Assembly: GCF_017355205.1 (NCBI RefSeq)
Contig: NZ_JADIJK010000024.1
Coordinates: forward strand, 23,398 to 87,397
Direction of reading: 5' to 3'
Length of the DNA: 64,000 nucleotides
From: Bacillus sp. SD088
GTDB taxonomy: Bacteria > Bacillota > Bacilli > Bacillales > Bacillaceae_C
In this document: one piece after another, positions 41,127 to 49,818 of the stretch
How positions within the stretch are numbered: the first letter of the stretch is position 1
Layout: every line of letters starts with the position of its first letter
The notes under the pieces: model-generated
Databases searched by the model: none
Told to the model about the DNA's origin: nothing
What the model saw: only the letters and a program-made list of their open reading frames with translations
Program-made: the position numbers and the translations under genes

Positions 41127-41803
41127 TTTTTCATAGCCTCCAACTTATAACCAAGACCACGGACGGTGACAATTTTAAAATTATTTGTTAGATCACGAAA
41201 TCGTTCTCGCAGGCGTTTGATATGGACATCAATTGTCCGATTATCCCCATCGAAGTCTTGCCCCCAGACTAAGTCCAAAAGTTGCTCTCGCGTATATGTA
41301 CGATCAGGCTGACTTGCAAGCTGGGCTAGAAGTTGAAATTCCTTTAAAGGTAATACCAAGCGTTCTTCTCCTACTCTGACTTCATACTTATTCCGATCGA
41401 TCACTGTCTCATGCAAGGTAATAATATTATCTGAAACCATTTGGTAACGCCTGAGTAAAGCCCGGATCCTAAATAATAACTCTTCCGGTTCAAACGGCTT
41501 TACGACATAATCATCTGTACCCGATAAAAAACCTTTCGCTTTATCTTCCATTTCTCCTCTAGCTGTTAATAAAATAACGGGAATATCGTAAAACTGGCGA
41601 ATCTCTTCACATAATTCCCAACCATTTTTTCTGGGCATCATCACATCCACAACAGCTAGGTGAACTTGTTGTTCTTCGAGTAAAAGAGAGGCAGCCTCCC
41701 CATCCCCAGCTGCCAATACTTCAAAGCGTTCTTTCTGTAAATAAAAGCGCAATAGCTCGCGAATATGGGGATCATCATCTACAACTAAAATTCGGGTCTG
41801 CAT
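41123..41803 (-). CDS. OmpR/PhoB-family response regulator
   Basis: The 226-residue protein has a receiver domain (acidic pocket VVDDDPHIRE, phosphoacceptor Asp in VVDVMMPRKNGW near residue 53, Lys in VKPFEPEEL) and a winged-helix output domain (LLDLVWGQDFDGDNRTIDVH). It is the cognate partner of the kinase encoded just downstream. ATG 41803 has AAAGGGGTGGGGTATA upstream. The pair probably controls the adjacent MMPL transporter gene, as B. subtilis YdfHI controls YdfJ; that is inference from order. Confidence 0.93.
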   Translation of the reverse strand: MQTRILVVDDDPHIRELLRFYLQKERFEVLAAGDGEAASLLLEEQQVHLAVVDVMMPRKNGWELCEEIRQFYDIPVILLTARGEMEDKAKGFLSGTDDYVVKPFEPEELLFRIRALLRRYQMVSDNIITLHETVIDRNKYEVRVGEERLVLPLKEFQLLAQLASQPDRTYTREQLLDLVWGQDFDGDNRTIDVHIKRLRERFRDLTNNFKIVTVRGLGYKLEAMKK

Positions 41804-41915
41804 TATACCCCACCCCTTTTTACTTTAACTTTACCGTATCTTTGTTAGGAAGCAAACCGATGATTATTTTTCTAAGCAGCTTGTGCTAAATTTGGATTTT
41901 TGCTAGAGAGAAACG

Positions 41916-41945
41916 GACAGAGTGTTTCTAACAACACTCTGTCTG
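41916..41945 (-). terminator. Stem-loop after the MMPL gene
   Basis: GACAGAGTGTT and AACACTCTGTC form an 11-bp perfect stem around TCTAAC. It starts 10 bp after the MMPL stop codon on the minus strand. The following T-tract is interrupted. Confidence 0.75.
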
Positions 41946-41954
41946 TATAATCAG

Positions 41955-44138
41955 TCACTTATTCTTACCATGGGTTAGAATCAAAATAGATGGTAGGAAG
42001 ATGCCTCTTATTAAGAAGGTATCTAAGAGAATTCCTAGCGCCATTGTAAATCCGAATAAGAACAGTTCTTGTAAAGGCTGTGTCATAAGTACAGCAAACG
42101 TGGCGGCAAGAATCAGACCTGCAGATGAGATGACGCCTCCTGTTACTGAAACACCTTTCGCCACCGCATCCTTCCAAGGCAGTTTTAACGCTTCTTCACG
42201 GATCCGAGAAACGAGCATAATATTATAATCAATCCCAAGGGCAACCATGAAGACAAAGGTATACACCGGCAATCGATAACTAATCGCGTCATATCCCAAC
42301 CCATGCTTGAAAATCCACCAGCTGAAACCTAGGGAAGCAAAGTAGGATAATAGAATCGTTCCCATCATTAGAATCGGCATTAGAACAGATTTCGTTTGAA
42401 AGCCAAGAATGACGGTTAGTAATATGGTTACGAGTGAAAATAATACAATCATATCGCGTTGATTCATTGTGCGCACATCTAATTGCTGTGCCGTCTGTCC
42501 CGCGTAGTGCAGCTCCACATCAGAAGATGTAAAACCACTCTCTTCTAACATCTTTTCACTTGAATCAAGTAAATCCTGCACCGTATCCAAAGCCTCCACA
42601 CTATATGGATTCTCCGCTAAGACCACTTGCAACTTTAGGGCCTGCTGCGAATCGGCCAGAAAATTCCGTGGTAAATCTTCAGGCTCTTTCGGCAGTTCTG
42701 TCGATAGACTTGGCGAAACAGAGTCTACCCCCTTATGTTTCTTCAGTAGACTTTCAAATTGATTCACTTGCTCGACCAACTCTTCATTTACTTTGATTTC
42801 TTTCGATGATTTTAAAATTATGGTGACAGGTGCTAGTTGCCCCGCAGGATAATTGTCTTCTAATAATTCAAATCCTTGCCGAGAAGGCATGTCCTCTGGA
42901 AAGGATTTTAGCAAGTTAAACGAGAACTTCATCGAGGTAAAATTGAAGATACCTACTAGTAAAACAATAAGCAGTAAGCCTCCCATAACAGCTGGGTGCT
43001 TTTTGACGAGCTGACTAATTTTATGCCAAATCCCCTTCTCTTTCTTCTCCTTCTTTTCCACTTTTGGTATAAATGGCCAGAAAGCTTTTCGCCCCATTAG
43101 GGCAAAAATACTTGGGATCAAAGTTAAGCCTGCCACTAAAATCACGACCACTGCAACCGAAAAAACAGGCGCAAAATGATTGTACGGTTGGAAGATGGTC
43201 GTAAATAGGGTAAGCATCGCTAAAAACACGGTCCCACCACTAAACACAATCGGTTCTGAGACATGATAAATTGCCTCCCCCATCGCATCATACTTCGATT
43301 CTTGCTTGCTTAATTCCTCACGATATCTTGAAAATACAAACAAACTATAATCGGTGAGAACCGCAAATAACAAGACAAGCATAATAGAATTTGCTGAACT
43401 ATCCACGGTAAACCAATCATTTTTTCCAGCTAGACCCAAAATCCGATCGACTGCACCATAGACAATTCCCGCGATTACTAATGGTGTTAACGCCAATAAC
43501 GGGGAGCGGTAAATCAAGATTAAAATAATAAAAATCAAGACCACCGTTGCTAACATTAAAACGAAATCCGCATTTCGAAATAGAGAGATCGTATCCGCCG
43601 AAATGCCCGCTGGACCCGTAATTTCAAATTGCAATTCATCTAGTCCAATTTCCTTTACCTTATCACGAATTTGATCCAGTGCGACTAACGTTTTGTCAGA
43701 ATCCAAGTCAGGCTTCATAGAAAGATTAAATAAAAGTGTCGATCCATCTTCAGAAAACATTTGATCTTGAATATCCTTTGGAAATTGATGGTACGGTAAC
43801 GCGCTTGATACATCCCGAGGTCGATCATTAGATGCTAACCATTCACTTAACTCTGTCAGTTTTTCTCGATCTTGATCTGTGATGTTGCCATCGCGATGGA
43901 ATACAAGTAAAGCTGGTACCCCATCATCTGAAGGAAATTGTTCCTCCATGATTTGCTCGGCGATCTCTGAAGGCTGATTCTCCTTCACGCTCATTTCCTT
44001 ACTACTTCCTGCATACTCCTTGGCTCCTGGCGCGATGACACTCAATATAGCCACGACAACAAGCCAAGCAAGCAGAGTGATTTTTGCCCCTTTAGAGCTA
44101 CTTGCAAATTGAACAATTTTTCGAAACGGACGAAGCAT
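41955..44138 (-). CDS. MMPL/RND-family transporter
   Basis: This 727-residue protein has the MMPL layout: one N-terminal span, an extracellular loop (about 45-170), five spans (about 175-350), a second loop (about 395-540) and five or six spans to the end. Conserved pieces are VLLFAVLTDYSLFVFSRYRE near residue 255 and VFMVALGIDYNIMLVSRIRE near residue 625, where the paired Asp-Tyr sites of the proton relay lie. It resembles B. subtilis YdfJ; MmpL-type proteins export lipids or resist lipophilic toxins. ATG 44138 is at the end of a 21-bp repeat-bearing intergenic region. The substrate is unknown. Confidence 0.92.
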   Translation of the reverse strand: MLRPFRKIVQFASSSKGAKITLLAWLVVVAILSVIAPGAKEYAGSSKEMSVKENQPSEIAEQIMEEQFPSDDGVPALLVFHRDGNITDQDREKLTELSEWLASNDRPRDVSSALPYHQFPKDIQDQMFSEDGSTLLFNLSMKPDLDSDKTLVALDQIRDKVKEIGLDELQFEITGPAGISADTISLFRNADFVLMLATVVLIFIILILIYRSPLLALTPLVIAGIVYGAVDRILGLAGKNDWFTVDSSANSIMLVLLFAVLTDYSLFVFSRYREELSKQESKYDAMGEAIYHVSEPIVFSGGTVFLAMLTLFTTIFQPYNHFAPVFSVAVVVILVAGLTLIPSIFALMGRKAFWPFIPKVEKKEKKEKGIWHKISQLVKKHPAVMGGLLLIVLLVGIFNFTSMKFSFNLLKSFPEDMPSRQGFELLEDNYPAGQLAPVTIILKSSKEIKVNEELVEQVNQFESLLKKHKGVDSVSPSLSTELPKEPEDLPRNFLADSQQALKLQVVLAENPYSVEALDTVQDLLDSSEKMLEESGFTSSDVELHYAGQTAQQLDVRTMNQRDMIVLFSLVTILLTVILGFQTKSVLMPILMMGTILLSYFASLGFSWWIFKHGLGYDAISYRLPVYTFVFMVALGIDYNIMLVSRIREEALKLPWKDAVAKGVSVTGGVISSAGLILAATFAVLMTQPLQELFLFGFTMALGILLDTFLIRGIFLPSILILTHGKNK

Positions 44139-44228
44139 GTCAACTCATCTCCTACTCTTTCTTTCTAGCTCGATTGTAAAAATCCAATATGAACGGGGTG
44201 TGAATGACAGATTACGAGTGAGCATCAC

Positions 44229-44382
44229 CTATTCTCAGGCTTACAGTGATCTATTAGCCATCCCAATCAGTCTATTAGCCCTTATGATGATCCTATTAGT
44301 CATTAAGTCATTTCTATTAGCTGTCACGACAAGCCTATTAGCCGTCGCCCCTCTTTTATTAGCCATTGCATCAGTTTATTAC
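44229..44382. repeat. Seven- to eight-unit 21-bp array, core YTATTAGCC
   Basis: CTATTAG or TTATTAG occurs at 44251, 44272, 44293, 44314, 44335 and 44356, exactly 21 bp apart, with degenerate flanking copies at 44229 and 44376. The bases between are variable, though GCC commonly follows. Reverse-complemented, the core GGCTAATAG resembles GGCGAATAA of the coding array at 4170. It lies upstream of both the MMPL gene and the GntR operon. Confidence 0.85.
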
Positions 44383-44416
44383 TGTCCTAACGCACAGCCT
44401 ATTTTTTAAAAATACC

Positions 44417-44466
44417 TTGACATTATTTTGATATCGTTATATGGTTAATTACATAAGTAACTAACC
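44417..44466 (+). promoter_or_regulatory. Promoter and YtrA-type operator of the GntR-ABC operon
   Basis: TTGACA at 44417 and TATGGT at 44440 are 17 bp apart. Overlapping the -10 is the inverted repeat GGTTAATTAC-N4-GTAACTAACC (44443-44466). Position over the promoter and just before the GntR start suggests autorepression. Confidence 0.72.
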
Positions 44467-44483
44467 AATATGGTGGTGAAGTT

Positions 44484-44855
44484 GTGAAACAGTTAATGGA
44501 CGATGGGCGGCCTATTTTTCTGCAAATAGCTGAACGGATCGAAGATGACATTATGGAAGGTGCACTTTTAGAAGAGCATCAAGTGCCTTCCACGAATCAA
44601 TTTGCTACATTTTACAAAATCAATCCTGCAACAGCCGCAAAAGGCGTTAACTTATTGGTGGAGGAAGGGATTTTATACAAAAAGCGAGGGATTGGCATGT
44701 TCGTTGCAGAAGGAGCACATGCAAAAGTGATCGAAAAGCGAAAAGAACAATTTTACGAGCAGTATGTCGTCACCATGATTCAGGAAGCCAAAAAGTTAGG
44801 GATGACGATTGAACAGCTAACCGAGATGGTACAAAGAGGGGAGGAGCAAGCATGA
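44484..44855 (+). CDS. GntR-family regulator, YtrA subfamily
   Basis: The 123-residue protein is the short type of GntR regulator: a winged helix (about 10-75; RPIFLQIAERIEDDIMEGAL and VPSTNQFATFYKINPATAAK) and a short C-terminal helix instead of a ligand-binding domain. This is the YtrA subfamily, which usually represses its own ABC transporter operon, as here: the ATPase gene overlaps by 4 bp. The GTG start at 44484 follows GGTGGTGAAGTT. Cell-wall antibiotics induce B. subtilis ytrA; whether the same holds here is unknown. Confidence 0.92.
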   Translation: MKQLMDDGRPIFLQIAERIEDDIMEGALLEEHQVPSTNQFATFYKINPATAAKGVNLLVEEGILYKKRGIGMFVAEGAHAKVIEKRKEQFYEQYVVTMIQEAKKLGMTIEQLTEMVQRGEEQA

Positions 44856-45730
44856 CAACAATTATTGACATCCAACACCTGATAAAAAATTATGAAGATA
44901 GCAAGGTTGTTGATGATATCAATCTTTCTATAGAGGAAAATAAAATTTATGGATTACTAGGAAGAAATGGGGCTGGGAAAACAACTTTAATGAAGCTGAT
45001 TACGGCTCATATCTTTTCTACTAATGGGGACTTGCGCGTATTTGGTGAACAGCCTTATGAAAACCAAAAGGTCTTGGAGAAAATCTGTTTTATTAAGGAA
45101 AGTCAAAAGTATCCGGATAATTTTCGGGTCCGCGATGTAATAGAGGTTTCCGCCTCCCTTTTTCAAAATTGGGATCAGGCGTATGCTATGGAGCTCATAA
45201 AGGAATTTAATCTGCCGCTCAAGAAAAGAGTCAAGAAATTATCACGCGGTATGCATTCGGCAGTTGGCATCATAATTGGGCTTGCAAGCCGGGCACCTCT
45301 CACTATTTTTGATGAGCCTTATCTAGGCCTTGATGCCATTGCAAGAAAGATATTTTACGATCAATTAATTGAGGATTTCGGAAATCATCCTCGTACGATT
45401 ATTCTATCTACTCATTTAATTGATGAGGTCAGTAACTTACTCGAGCATGTGATTGTCATTGATCAAGGGAAAATTCTCATTGATCGTGACTCTGATGAGT
45501 TACGTGGACTCGCATATGCGGTGACGGGCTTATCCGCTCAAGTTGAATCATTTATAAAAGGAAAAGACGTGATCCAGGAAGATAGAATGGGCGGGACGAT
45601 GACAGCGACCTTAATCGGAGATGGAAAATCCCAAGCCACACAGTGGGGACTTGAGGTTTCACCTGTTTCCTTACAACAGCTTATTGTTTATTTAACGAAA
45701 TCGAGACCTGAAGGGAGGATGTCTTCATGA
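44852..45730 (+). CDS. ABC transporter ATPase
   Basis: The 292-residue ATPase has Walker A GLLGRNGAGKTTLMK near residue 34, a weakly conserved signature LSRGMHSAVG near residue 131 (Arg-Gly-Met in place of Gly-Gly-Gln, as in the YtrB/CcmA group), Walker B TIFDEPYLGLD and the H-loop LSTHLIDE. It is the nucleotide-binding partner of the downstream permease. It overlaps the regulator gene and the permease gene by 4 bp each, so the three are translationally coupled. Exporter or antimicrobial-resistance function is inferred. Confidence 0.92.
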   Translation: MTTIIDIQHLIKNYEDSKVVDDINLSIEENKIYGLLGRNGAGKTTLMKLITAHIFSTNGDLRVFGEQPYENQKVLEKICFIKESQKYPDNFRVRDVIEVSASLFQNWDQAYAMELIKEFNLPLKKRVKKLSRGMHSAVGIIIGLASRAPLTIFDEPYLGLDAIARKIFYDQLIEDFGNHPRTIILSTHLIDEVSNLLEHVIVIDQGKILIDRDSDELRGLAYAVTGLSAQVESFIKGKDVIQEDRMGGTMTATLIGDGKSQATQWGLEVSPVSLQQLIVYLTKSRPEGRMSS

Positions 45731-46407
45731 GTATTCAACGAGCCTTAAAAATACACAGTCAAGATAGGGCATGGCTCTATATTGCGTTCATCATTTTAGG
45801 TGTAAGCTTTCTCTTCGGCTTGACAATTGGGCTTTTGATTCCAGGCGTTGAAAAAATAATGATCACAGGCTTTAGCTACATTCTCGTCTATATGTTTGTG
45901 ATGGGAGTTGCTGGATTTAATCAAACCTTTGCCTATGCGATGGGGATGTCCGTACGGAGAACCGATTATTTTATTAGCTTTGGCTTAACAGGACTCCGTT
46001 CAAGCGTGCTATTTGCTATCCTCTATATTGTGCTTGGAATGGCCGAACATGTTACACAGGGCTGGGGAAACACTCTAATTTTTTTCAAATTCCCCTACCT
46101 CAATGATGGAAATATCCTTGAACAATTAGTCGTCTACTTTCTTGGCTTTGCAAATTTCTTTTTCTTAGGTCTCTTCATTGCCATTTTTACAAAAAGATTC
46201 GCTCTTAAAGGGTTCTTAATCCTTGGTCTTTCGTCCCTTTTTTCAATCACGCTCGCTGTACTATTAATCACTTATTATAAGGCGTGGGTGGATCTATTTC
46301 AGTGGTTCACACAACATACTGCTTTTCAATTGAGTATGTGGCTTATCCCATTATCACTTTTGTACGCGATCGTTTCCTTTCTGATTATCCGGAGAACGGC
46401 GGTTTAG
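45727..46407 (+). CDS. ABC transporter permease
   Basis: The 226-residue protein has six hydrophobic segments (about 17-38, 45-66, 92-112, 130-152, 162-186 and 200-220) and no soluble domain, consistent with an ABC-2-type permease paired with the preceding ATPase. No specific family motif stands out. It ends 61 bp before a small membrane-protein gene. The transported substrate is unknown. Confidence 0.82.
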   Translation: MSIQRALKIHSQDRAWLYIAFIILGVSFLFGLTIGLLIPGVEKIMITGFSYILVYMFVMGVAGFNQTFAYAMGMSVRRTDYFISFGLTGLRSSVLFAILYIVLGMAEHVTQGWGNTLIFFKFPYLNDGNILEQLVVYFLGFANFFFLGLFIAIFTKRFALKGFLILGLSSLFSITLAVLLITYYKAWVDLFQWFTQHTAFQLSMWLIPLSLLYAIVSFLIIRRTAV

Positions 46408-46468
46408 ATTTTTCTAATGAACCATTTAAAAAGCATGATTTTAATAATTTAAAAAGGAGATGTGCAGA

Positions 46469-46654
46469 ATGAACAAATATCAAAAGCGCACTGTATATAT
46501 TTCAGTTTTAGCATTAGCCTTTTTCTTAATGTTTTCTATAGTGACACAAAATTGGGGATTCTTTTTATGGAGTTTAGTACCTATTTTCCTGGTTTTAATG
46601 ACTACCCTCTTCATCAAAAGTGACAAGAAAAACCAGAGGAATGAAAAGATTTAA
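46469..46654 (+). CDS. Small membrane protein, 61 residues
   Basis: From ATG 46469, behind AAAAAGGAGATGTGCAGA, the product has two hydrophobic spans (VYISVLALAFFLMFSIV and WGFFLWSLVPIFLVLMTTLF) and a basic tail KSDKKNQRNEKI. I recognise no family. It is the last gene of the GntR-ABC operon by spacing and may be an accessory subunit. The upstream in-frame ATG at 46460 overlaps the ribosome binding site. Confidence 0.7.
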   Translation: MNKYQKRTVYISVLALAFFLMFSIVTQNWGFFLWSLVPIFLVLMTTLFIKSDKKNQRNEKI

Positions 46655-46762
46655 TTATCACGCTCCATAATTGTAAAATTTCGGATCTAATAATCCATAT
46701 AGCAAGAGTATAGCTTTACGAGGTGCATGTTACGCAAGGATTTAGATGCATCCACCAGTAAA

Positions 46763-46849
46763 ATCGGGGAATTGGTATAACAATTCCTCCGATGCCTAGG
46801 TTGTTTACCTGTCCCGTGGCGATCTTCATTAAGATCAATACGGGATAAA
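46763..46849. repeat. Paired hairpins ending in CGGGATAAA
   Basis: ATCGGGGAATTG pairs with CAATTCCTCCGAT (46763-46793), and TCCCGT plus GATCTT pairs with AAGATC plus ACGGGA (46812-46845). The second ends CGGGATAAA, the same right tip as elements A1-A3. Two closely spaced hairpins with this tip suggest another, diverged non-autonomous element; no target-like border was found at the left. Confidence 0.45.
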
Positions 46850-46897
46850 CTTTAAATAGCTAAGCTAATCTGATTAAAAGTGAGAGGAGATTGTAAC

Positions 46898-47203
46898 ATG
46901 GGGATATTTATTGCAATTGCGCCCCTTGTAATTGTCGGCGGAATCGTAGTGTTTGTCATTAAAAGGCTCCAACATAAATATAATCAAGGTACCCTTGGAA
47001 AAAAAGAAACAAAAGGTGCTCAAAATTTATTGGTTAGTTTAATTCCAATGGGCATGCTCTTTGGTGCTGCTATTGGTATAGTCTTTGGTATGTTTTCCTC
47101 AATCTCTCTACCTACTACAATTAGTTTAGGGGCTGGAATTGGCTTCCTATTTGGATATTTCGCCTATGAATTTTATAGTAAGGAAGAAAACAATTATTCA
47201 TAA
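46898..47203 (+). CDS. Small membrane protein, 101 residues
   Basis: From ATG 46898, behind GTGAGAGGAGATTGTAAC, the product has an N-terminal span (FIAIAPLVIVGGIVVFVI), a charged linker (KRLQHKYNQGTLGKKETKG) and two glycine-rich spans in the C-terminal half (MGMLFGAAIGIVFGMFSSIS and GAGIGFLFGYFAYEF). I do not recognise it. It stands alone between the hairpin pair and a terminator shared with the anti-sigma gene. Confidence 0.7.
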   Translation: MGIFIAIAPLVIVGGIVVFVIKRLQHKYNQGTLGKKETKGAQNLLVSLIPMGMLFGAAIGIVFGMFSSISLPTTISLGAGIGFLFGYFAYEFYSKEENNYS

Positions 47204-47238
47204 TCGCTAGCTGCTAAGCCTTATTCCTTATTATAGAG

Positions 47239-47271
47239 TGTGCCCATATCCGACGTATGGGCACACTCGAT
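47239..47271. terminator. Bidirectional terminator
   Basis: GAGTGTGCCCATA and TATGGGCACACTC form a 13-bp perfect stem around TCCGACG. It lies between converging genes, 3 bp beyond the anti-sigma stop codon. Confidence 0.88.
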
Positions 47272-47273
47272 CT

Positions 47274-48554
47274 TTACTTTGAGACAGGAATTTCCACTTT
47301 CTCTTGATATTCTTTCATATAGTGCATCCCTTTAATGACTAAATGTTCCGGGGGATCTTCCGTTGTAAATACTAGAGTCCGTTCTTTCAAAATATCTCCA
47401 TTTGCTTGTTTGCTTTCCTTTTGGTTAACCGTTGTTTGCAACGGGGTCACCCCTCCACCACTTTCGAGCAACACCCCCTCAAGCATGACATCTTCAGCAG
47501 TAGCGATCGTCACTTTTACTTGACTCTTTTCTCGATGAATGTGTAGTATATTCAAAGTTTCCCCGCCCATCTCAATAGATCCATTCCCAACCTCAGTAAG
47601 CGGAATTTTTTCGTTCAGTGGCTGATAGCCAACAAACTCCTTCATAACAAGCTGTAAAGACTCAAGTTCATCAGGAAGGGCATCATAACGCAATTCAAAC
47701 TTGCTCCCCCTAAGGCTAGTAGTAATGCCACTGCCAAGTTGTTCAAGTGGCTGACCATTGGCGATTAATTCAATCCCTTCTAAGGCTAGTGGAACCCTAT
47801 CAAAATTCTCAACCTTTAATCTTCCTTTAATCATCGTAATTGTTGGGGAAGCTATAATCGATTGAAATCTGACCTCTCCCTTATCTACCTTGACTGTCTT
47901 TTTCAATGGCTGTTTAAATTCTGCTCGGAAAGCTTTGTTTGGATTGTAAGTAAAGGTGATGTTTCTCTCAATCTGCTTTTCATTATCAAGAATCTCCCAA
48001 AAATGTAAAGTTAACTTTTTAGAAAAGGCATTGACAGGGTTAAAGGTTTGCATTCCTTTTATTTCTGTCTTACTGTCATTCAGCCAAGCCGTTCCACTAA
48101 CAGTATAAGAATTCGTTAAAAAGCCGGTTATGCTGCGTAAATGTGGAAGATTTTCATTATCAAGCCCATCAGGATTTTTGATTGTATAATATAAAACCAA
48201 TTGATTTTCATCGGCCATTACGCCATCTATATACAGCCGGCTCCCCTCTGTTAAATCAGTTGATTGGTCAATGATTTGCCCCACCCCTTGTTCATTTAAA
48301 TTTTGTAACGTCCCTGTCATGACCTCATCAAAACCGATTAATTTTTTTCCATAAAAAGCGAATGCATTATAATGATAGCCAACGAAAAGGGTAAAAAATG
48401 CAAGCGCGGCTGCCACAAGCCAAACACGTGATTTCCGTCTCCTATTCGGGGTATGATCGAGTGCCTTTCTTAATCGATCTTCTAGCTCTTTAGGAGCGGT
48501 CACAGATTTCAGCTGATCTATTCCTTTCTCTAATTGTTTTTCAATCTTACTCAT
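47274..48554 (-). CDS. Anti-sigma factor with DUF4179 domain
   Basis: From ATG 48554, behind TGGAGGTGATAAGC, the 426-residue protein has a cytoplasmic N-terminus (residues 1-50, the likely sigma-binding part), one membrane span (VWLVAAALAFFTLFVGYHY) and a large extracytoplasmic region with the DUF4179 domain near residues 60-150 followed by a DUF5643-like beta-rich part. This layout, with the gene overlapping an ECF sigma gene by 8 bp, marks a transmembrane anti-sigma factor released by an envelope signal. The signal is unknown. Confidence 0.88.
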   Translation of the reverse strand: MSKIEKQLEKGIDQLKSVTAPKELEDRLRKALDHTPNRRRKSRVWLVAAALAFFTLFVGYHYNAFAFYGKKLIGFDEVMTGTLQNLNEQGVGQIIDQSTDLTEGSRLYIDGVMADENQLVLYYTIKNPDGLDNENLPHLRSITGFLTNSYTVSGTAWLNDSKTEIKGMQTFNPVNAFSKKLTLHFWEILDNEKQIERNITFTYNPNKAFRAEFKQPLKKTVKVDKGEVRFQSIIASPTITMIKGRLKVENFDRVPLALEGIELIANGQPLEQLGSGITTSLRGSKFELRYDALPDELESLQLVMKEFVGYQPLNEKIPLTEVGNGSIEMGGETLNILHIHREKSQVKVTIATAEDVMLEGVLLESGGGVTPLQTTVNQKESKQANGDILKERTLVFTTEDPPEHLVIKGMHYMKEYQEKVEIPVSK

Positions 48555-49083
48555 GCTTATCACCTCCATAATGCTCTCTTAACTTCTTCAAACCATTAAA
48601 AACTCGTGATTTGGCTGTTCCAACCGACACATTGGTCATCTCAGCAATGGTTTGGTAATCAAGGTCATGAAAATATTTTAATTGAATAGCTTCCTTTTGA
48701 TGCCCATTAATATGATCCAGTAATTCCTCTATCACCATATATTGCTCTGACTGTTCATATGGATCCTTTGTTGAAAGCTGATTCTCCGCGACCATTGAAA
48801 AATCATCTGTCAACACAACCCGTTTTCTTTTTCGAATCATTGCTTTACAGGTATTCACTAAAATCGTTTTGCTCCAACCAAAAAATGCTTCATTCCTTTT
48901 TAATTGATTAATATTTTCATATACTTTCACGATCATTTCATCCATGGCCTCTAGGGCATCATGCTGATTTCCTGTATAGGTCAGGGCTAAACGATAATAT
49001 GCATCTTTTTCAGTCATAATCAGTTCAACTAACGCATTCTTGCTTCCTCTCTTTGCTTTCTTCACCAGCCGGCTTACATTCAT
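48547..49083 (-). CDS. ECF-type RNA polymerase sigma factor
   Basis: The 178-residue protein has sigma region 2 (LALTYTGNQHDALEAMDEMI and KVYENINQLKRNEAFFGWSK) and region 4 (KEAIQLKYFHDLDYQTIAEM and SVGTAKSRVFNGLKKLREHY) with the usual linker. It is an extracytoplasmic-function sigma factor. ATG 49083 follows GAGGTGAAGAG. The anti-sigma gene overlaps its 3' end. Such pairs usually autoregulate; I did not find a clear AAC-type -35 in the short upstream region. Confidence 0.93.
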   Translation of the reverse strand: MNVSRLVKKAKRGSKNALVELIMTEKDAYYRLALTYTGNQHDALEAMDEMIVKVYENINQLKRNEAFFGWSKTILVNTCKAMIRKRKRVVLTDDFSMVAENQLSTKDPYEQSEQYMVIEELLDHINGHQKEAIQLKYFHDLDYQTIAEMTNVSVGTAKSRVFNGLKKLREHYGGDKHE

Positions 49084-49173
49084 CTCTTCACCTCACTACG
49101 TATAAGAGTCGGTACAAGATAGAAAAGTTCATTTCTTTTAAAAATCACTACTCTTTACTATAACGAGTGATGC

Positions 49174-49217
49174 ATAAAAAAACGACCTACTCAGGTATTT
49201 TCCCAAGTAAGTCGTTT
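49174..49217. terminator. Terminator of the ilv-leu operon
   Basis: AAAAAACGACCTACT pairs imperfectly with AAGTAAGTCGTTTT, with loop GGTATTTTCCC, and T-runs on both sides. It lies 17 bp beyond the leuD stop codon on the minus strand. Confidence 0.88.
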
Positions 49218-49233
49218 TCTAAAAAGTTTCTTA

Positions 49234-49818
49234 TTAAGCTTGTGCATTTTCATATTCAGTTATTTTATCTTCTAACTGCAAGGTTAAAGCAATTTCGTCC
49301 CAACCATTTAAAAGCATTTCCCGACGATAAGGATCTGTGGTAAAGGAATAGACAGCGCCATCTGCTGTTGTAATTGTTTCATCCTCTAAGGAAACAGTCA
49401 CGGTTAATGACTTTTCTTTTCCAGCTGCTAAAAGTTCTTCAATCTGTTCAGCTGGCAGTTGGACTGCTAAGATGCCGTTTTTCAGACAATTATTATAAAA
49501 TATATCCGCAAAGCTTGTGGCGATCACAACCCGGAATCCATAATCCCCAAGAGCCCATGGGGCATGCTCACGAGATGAGCCACAACCAAAGTTTTCACGG
49601 GCAACAAGGATTTCTGTTCCCTTGTATTCTGGTTTATTTAAAACAAACTCAGGCTTTTCCGTTCCATCATCATTGAAACGCCAGTGATAAAATAGATATT
49701 TTCCAAAACCAGTTCGCTCAATCCGTTTTAAAAATTGCTTTGGAATAATTTGGTCTGTATCAACATTGGCACGTTCAAGCGGTGCTAAAACACTTGTTAC
49801 TTCTTTAATCGGCTTCAT
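49234..49818 (-). CDS. leuD: 3-isopropylmalate dehydratase small subunit LeuD
   Basis: The 194-residue protein has [13 protein letters not shown] near residue 74 and NNCLKNGIL near residue 108, the conserved swivel-domain motifs that complete the aconitase-type active site. With LeuC it interconverts 2- and 3-isopropylmalate in leucine synthesis. Length agrees with B. subtilis LeuD (199). It overlaps leuC by 4 bp and is the last gene of the operon, followed by a terminator. Confidence 0.97.
   Translation of the reverse strand: MKPIKEVTSVLAPLERANVDTDQIIPKQFLKRIERTGFGKYLFYHWRFNDDGTEKPEFVLNKPEYKGTEILVARENFGCGSSREHAPWALGDYGFRVVIATSFADIFYNNCLKNGILAVQLPAEQIEELLAAGKEKSLTVTVSLEDETITTADGAVYSFTTDPYRREMLLNGWDEIALTLQLEDKITEYENAQA

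Larger units (their letters stand above)
44139..44483. other. Intergenic region between MMPL and GntR genes
   Basis: It holds the promoter of the MMPL gene on one side and, on the other, a 21-bp periodic array (44229-44382) and the operator-promoter of the GntR operon (44417-44466). An open frame spans the array but only translates its repeat and is not called. Confidence 0.65.

Noticed and set aside
44137..44409. 90-codon open frame with seven-residue Leu-Leu-Ala-type repeats
   Set aside because: It is only the translation of the 21-bp intergenic array, has no ribosome binding site and overlaps the MMPL gene start.
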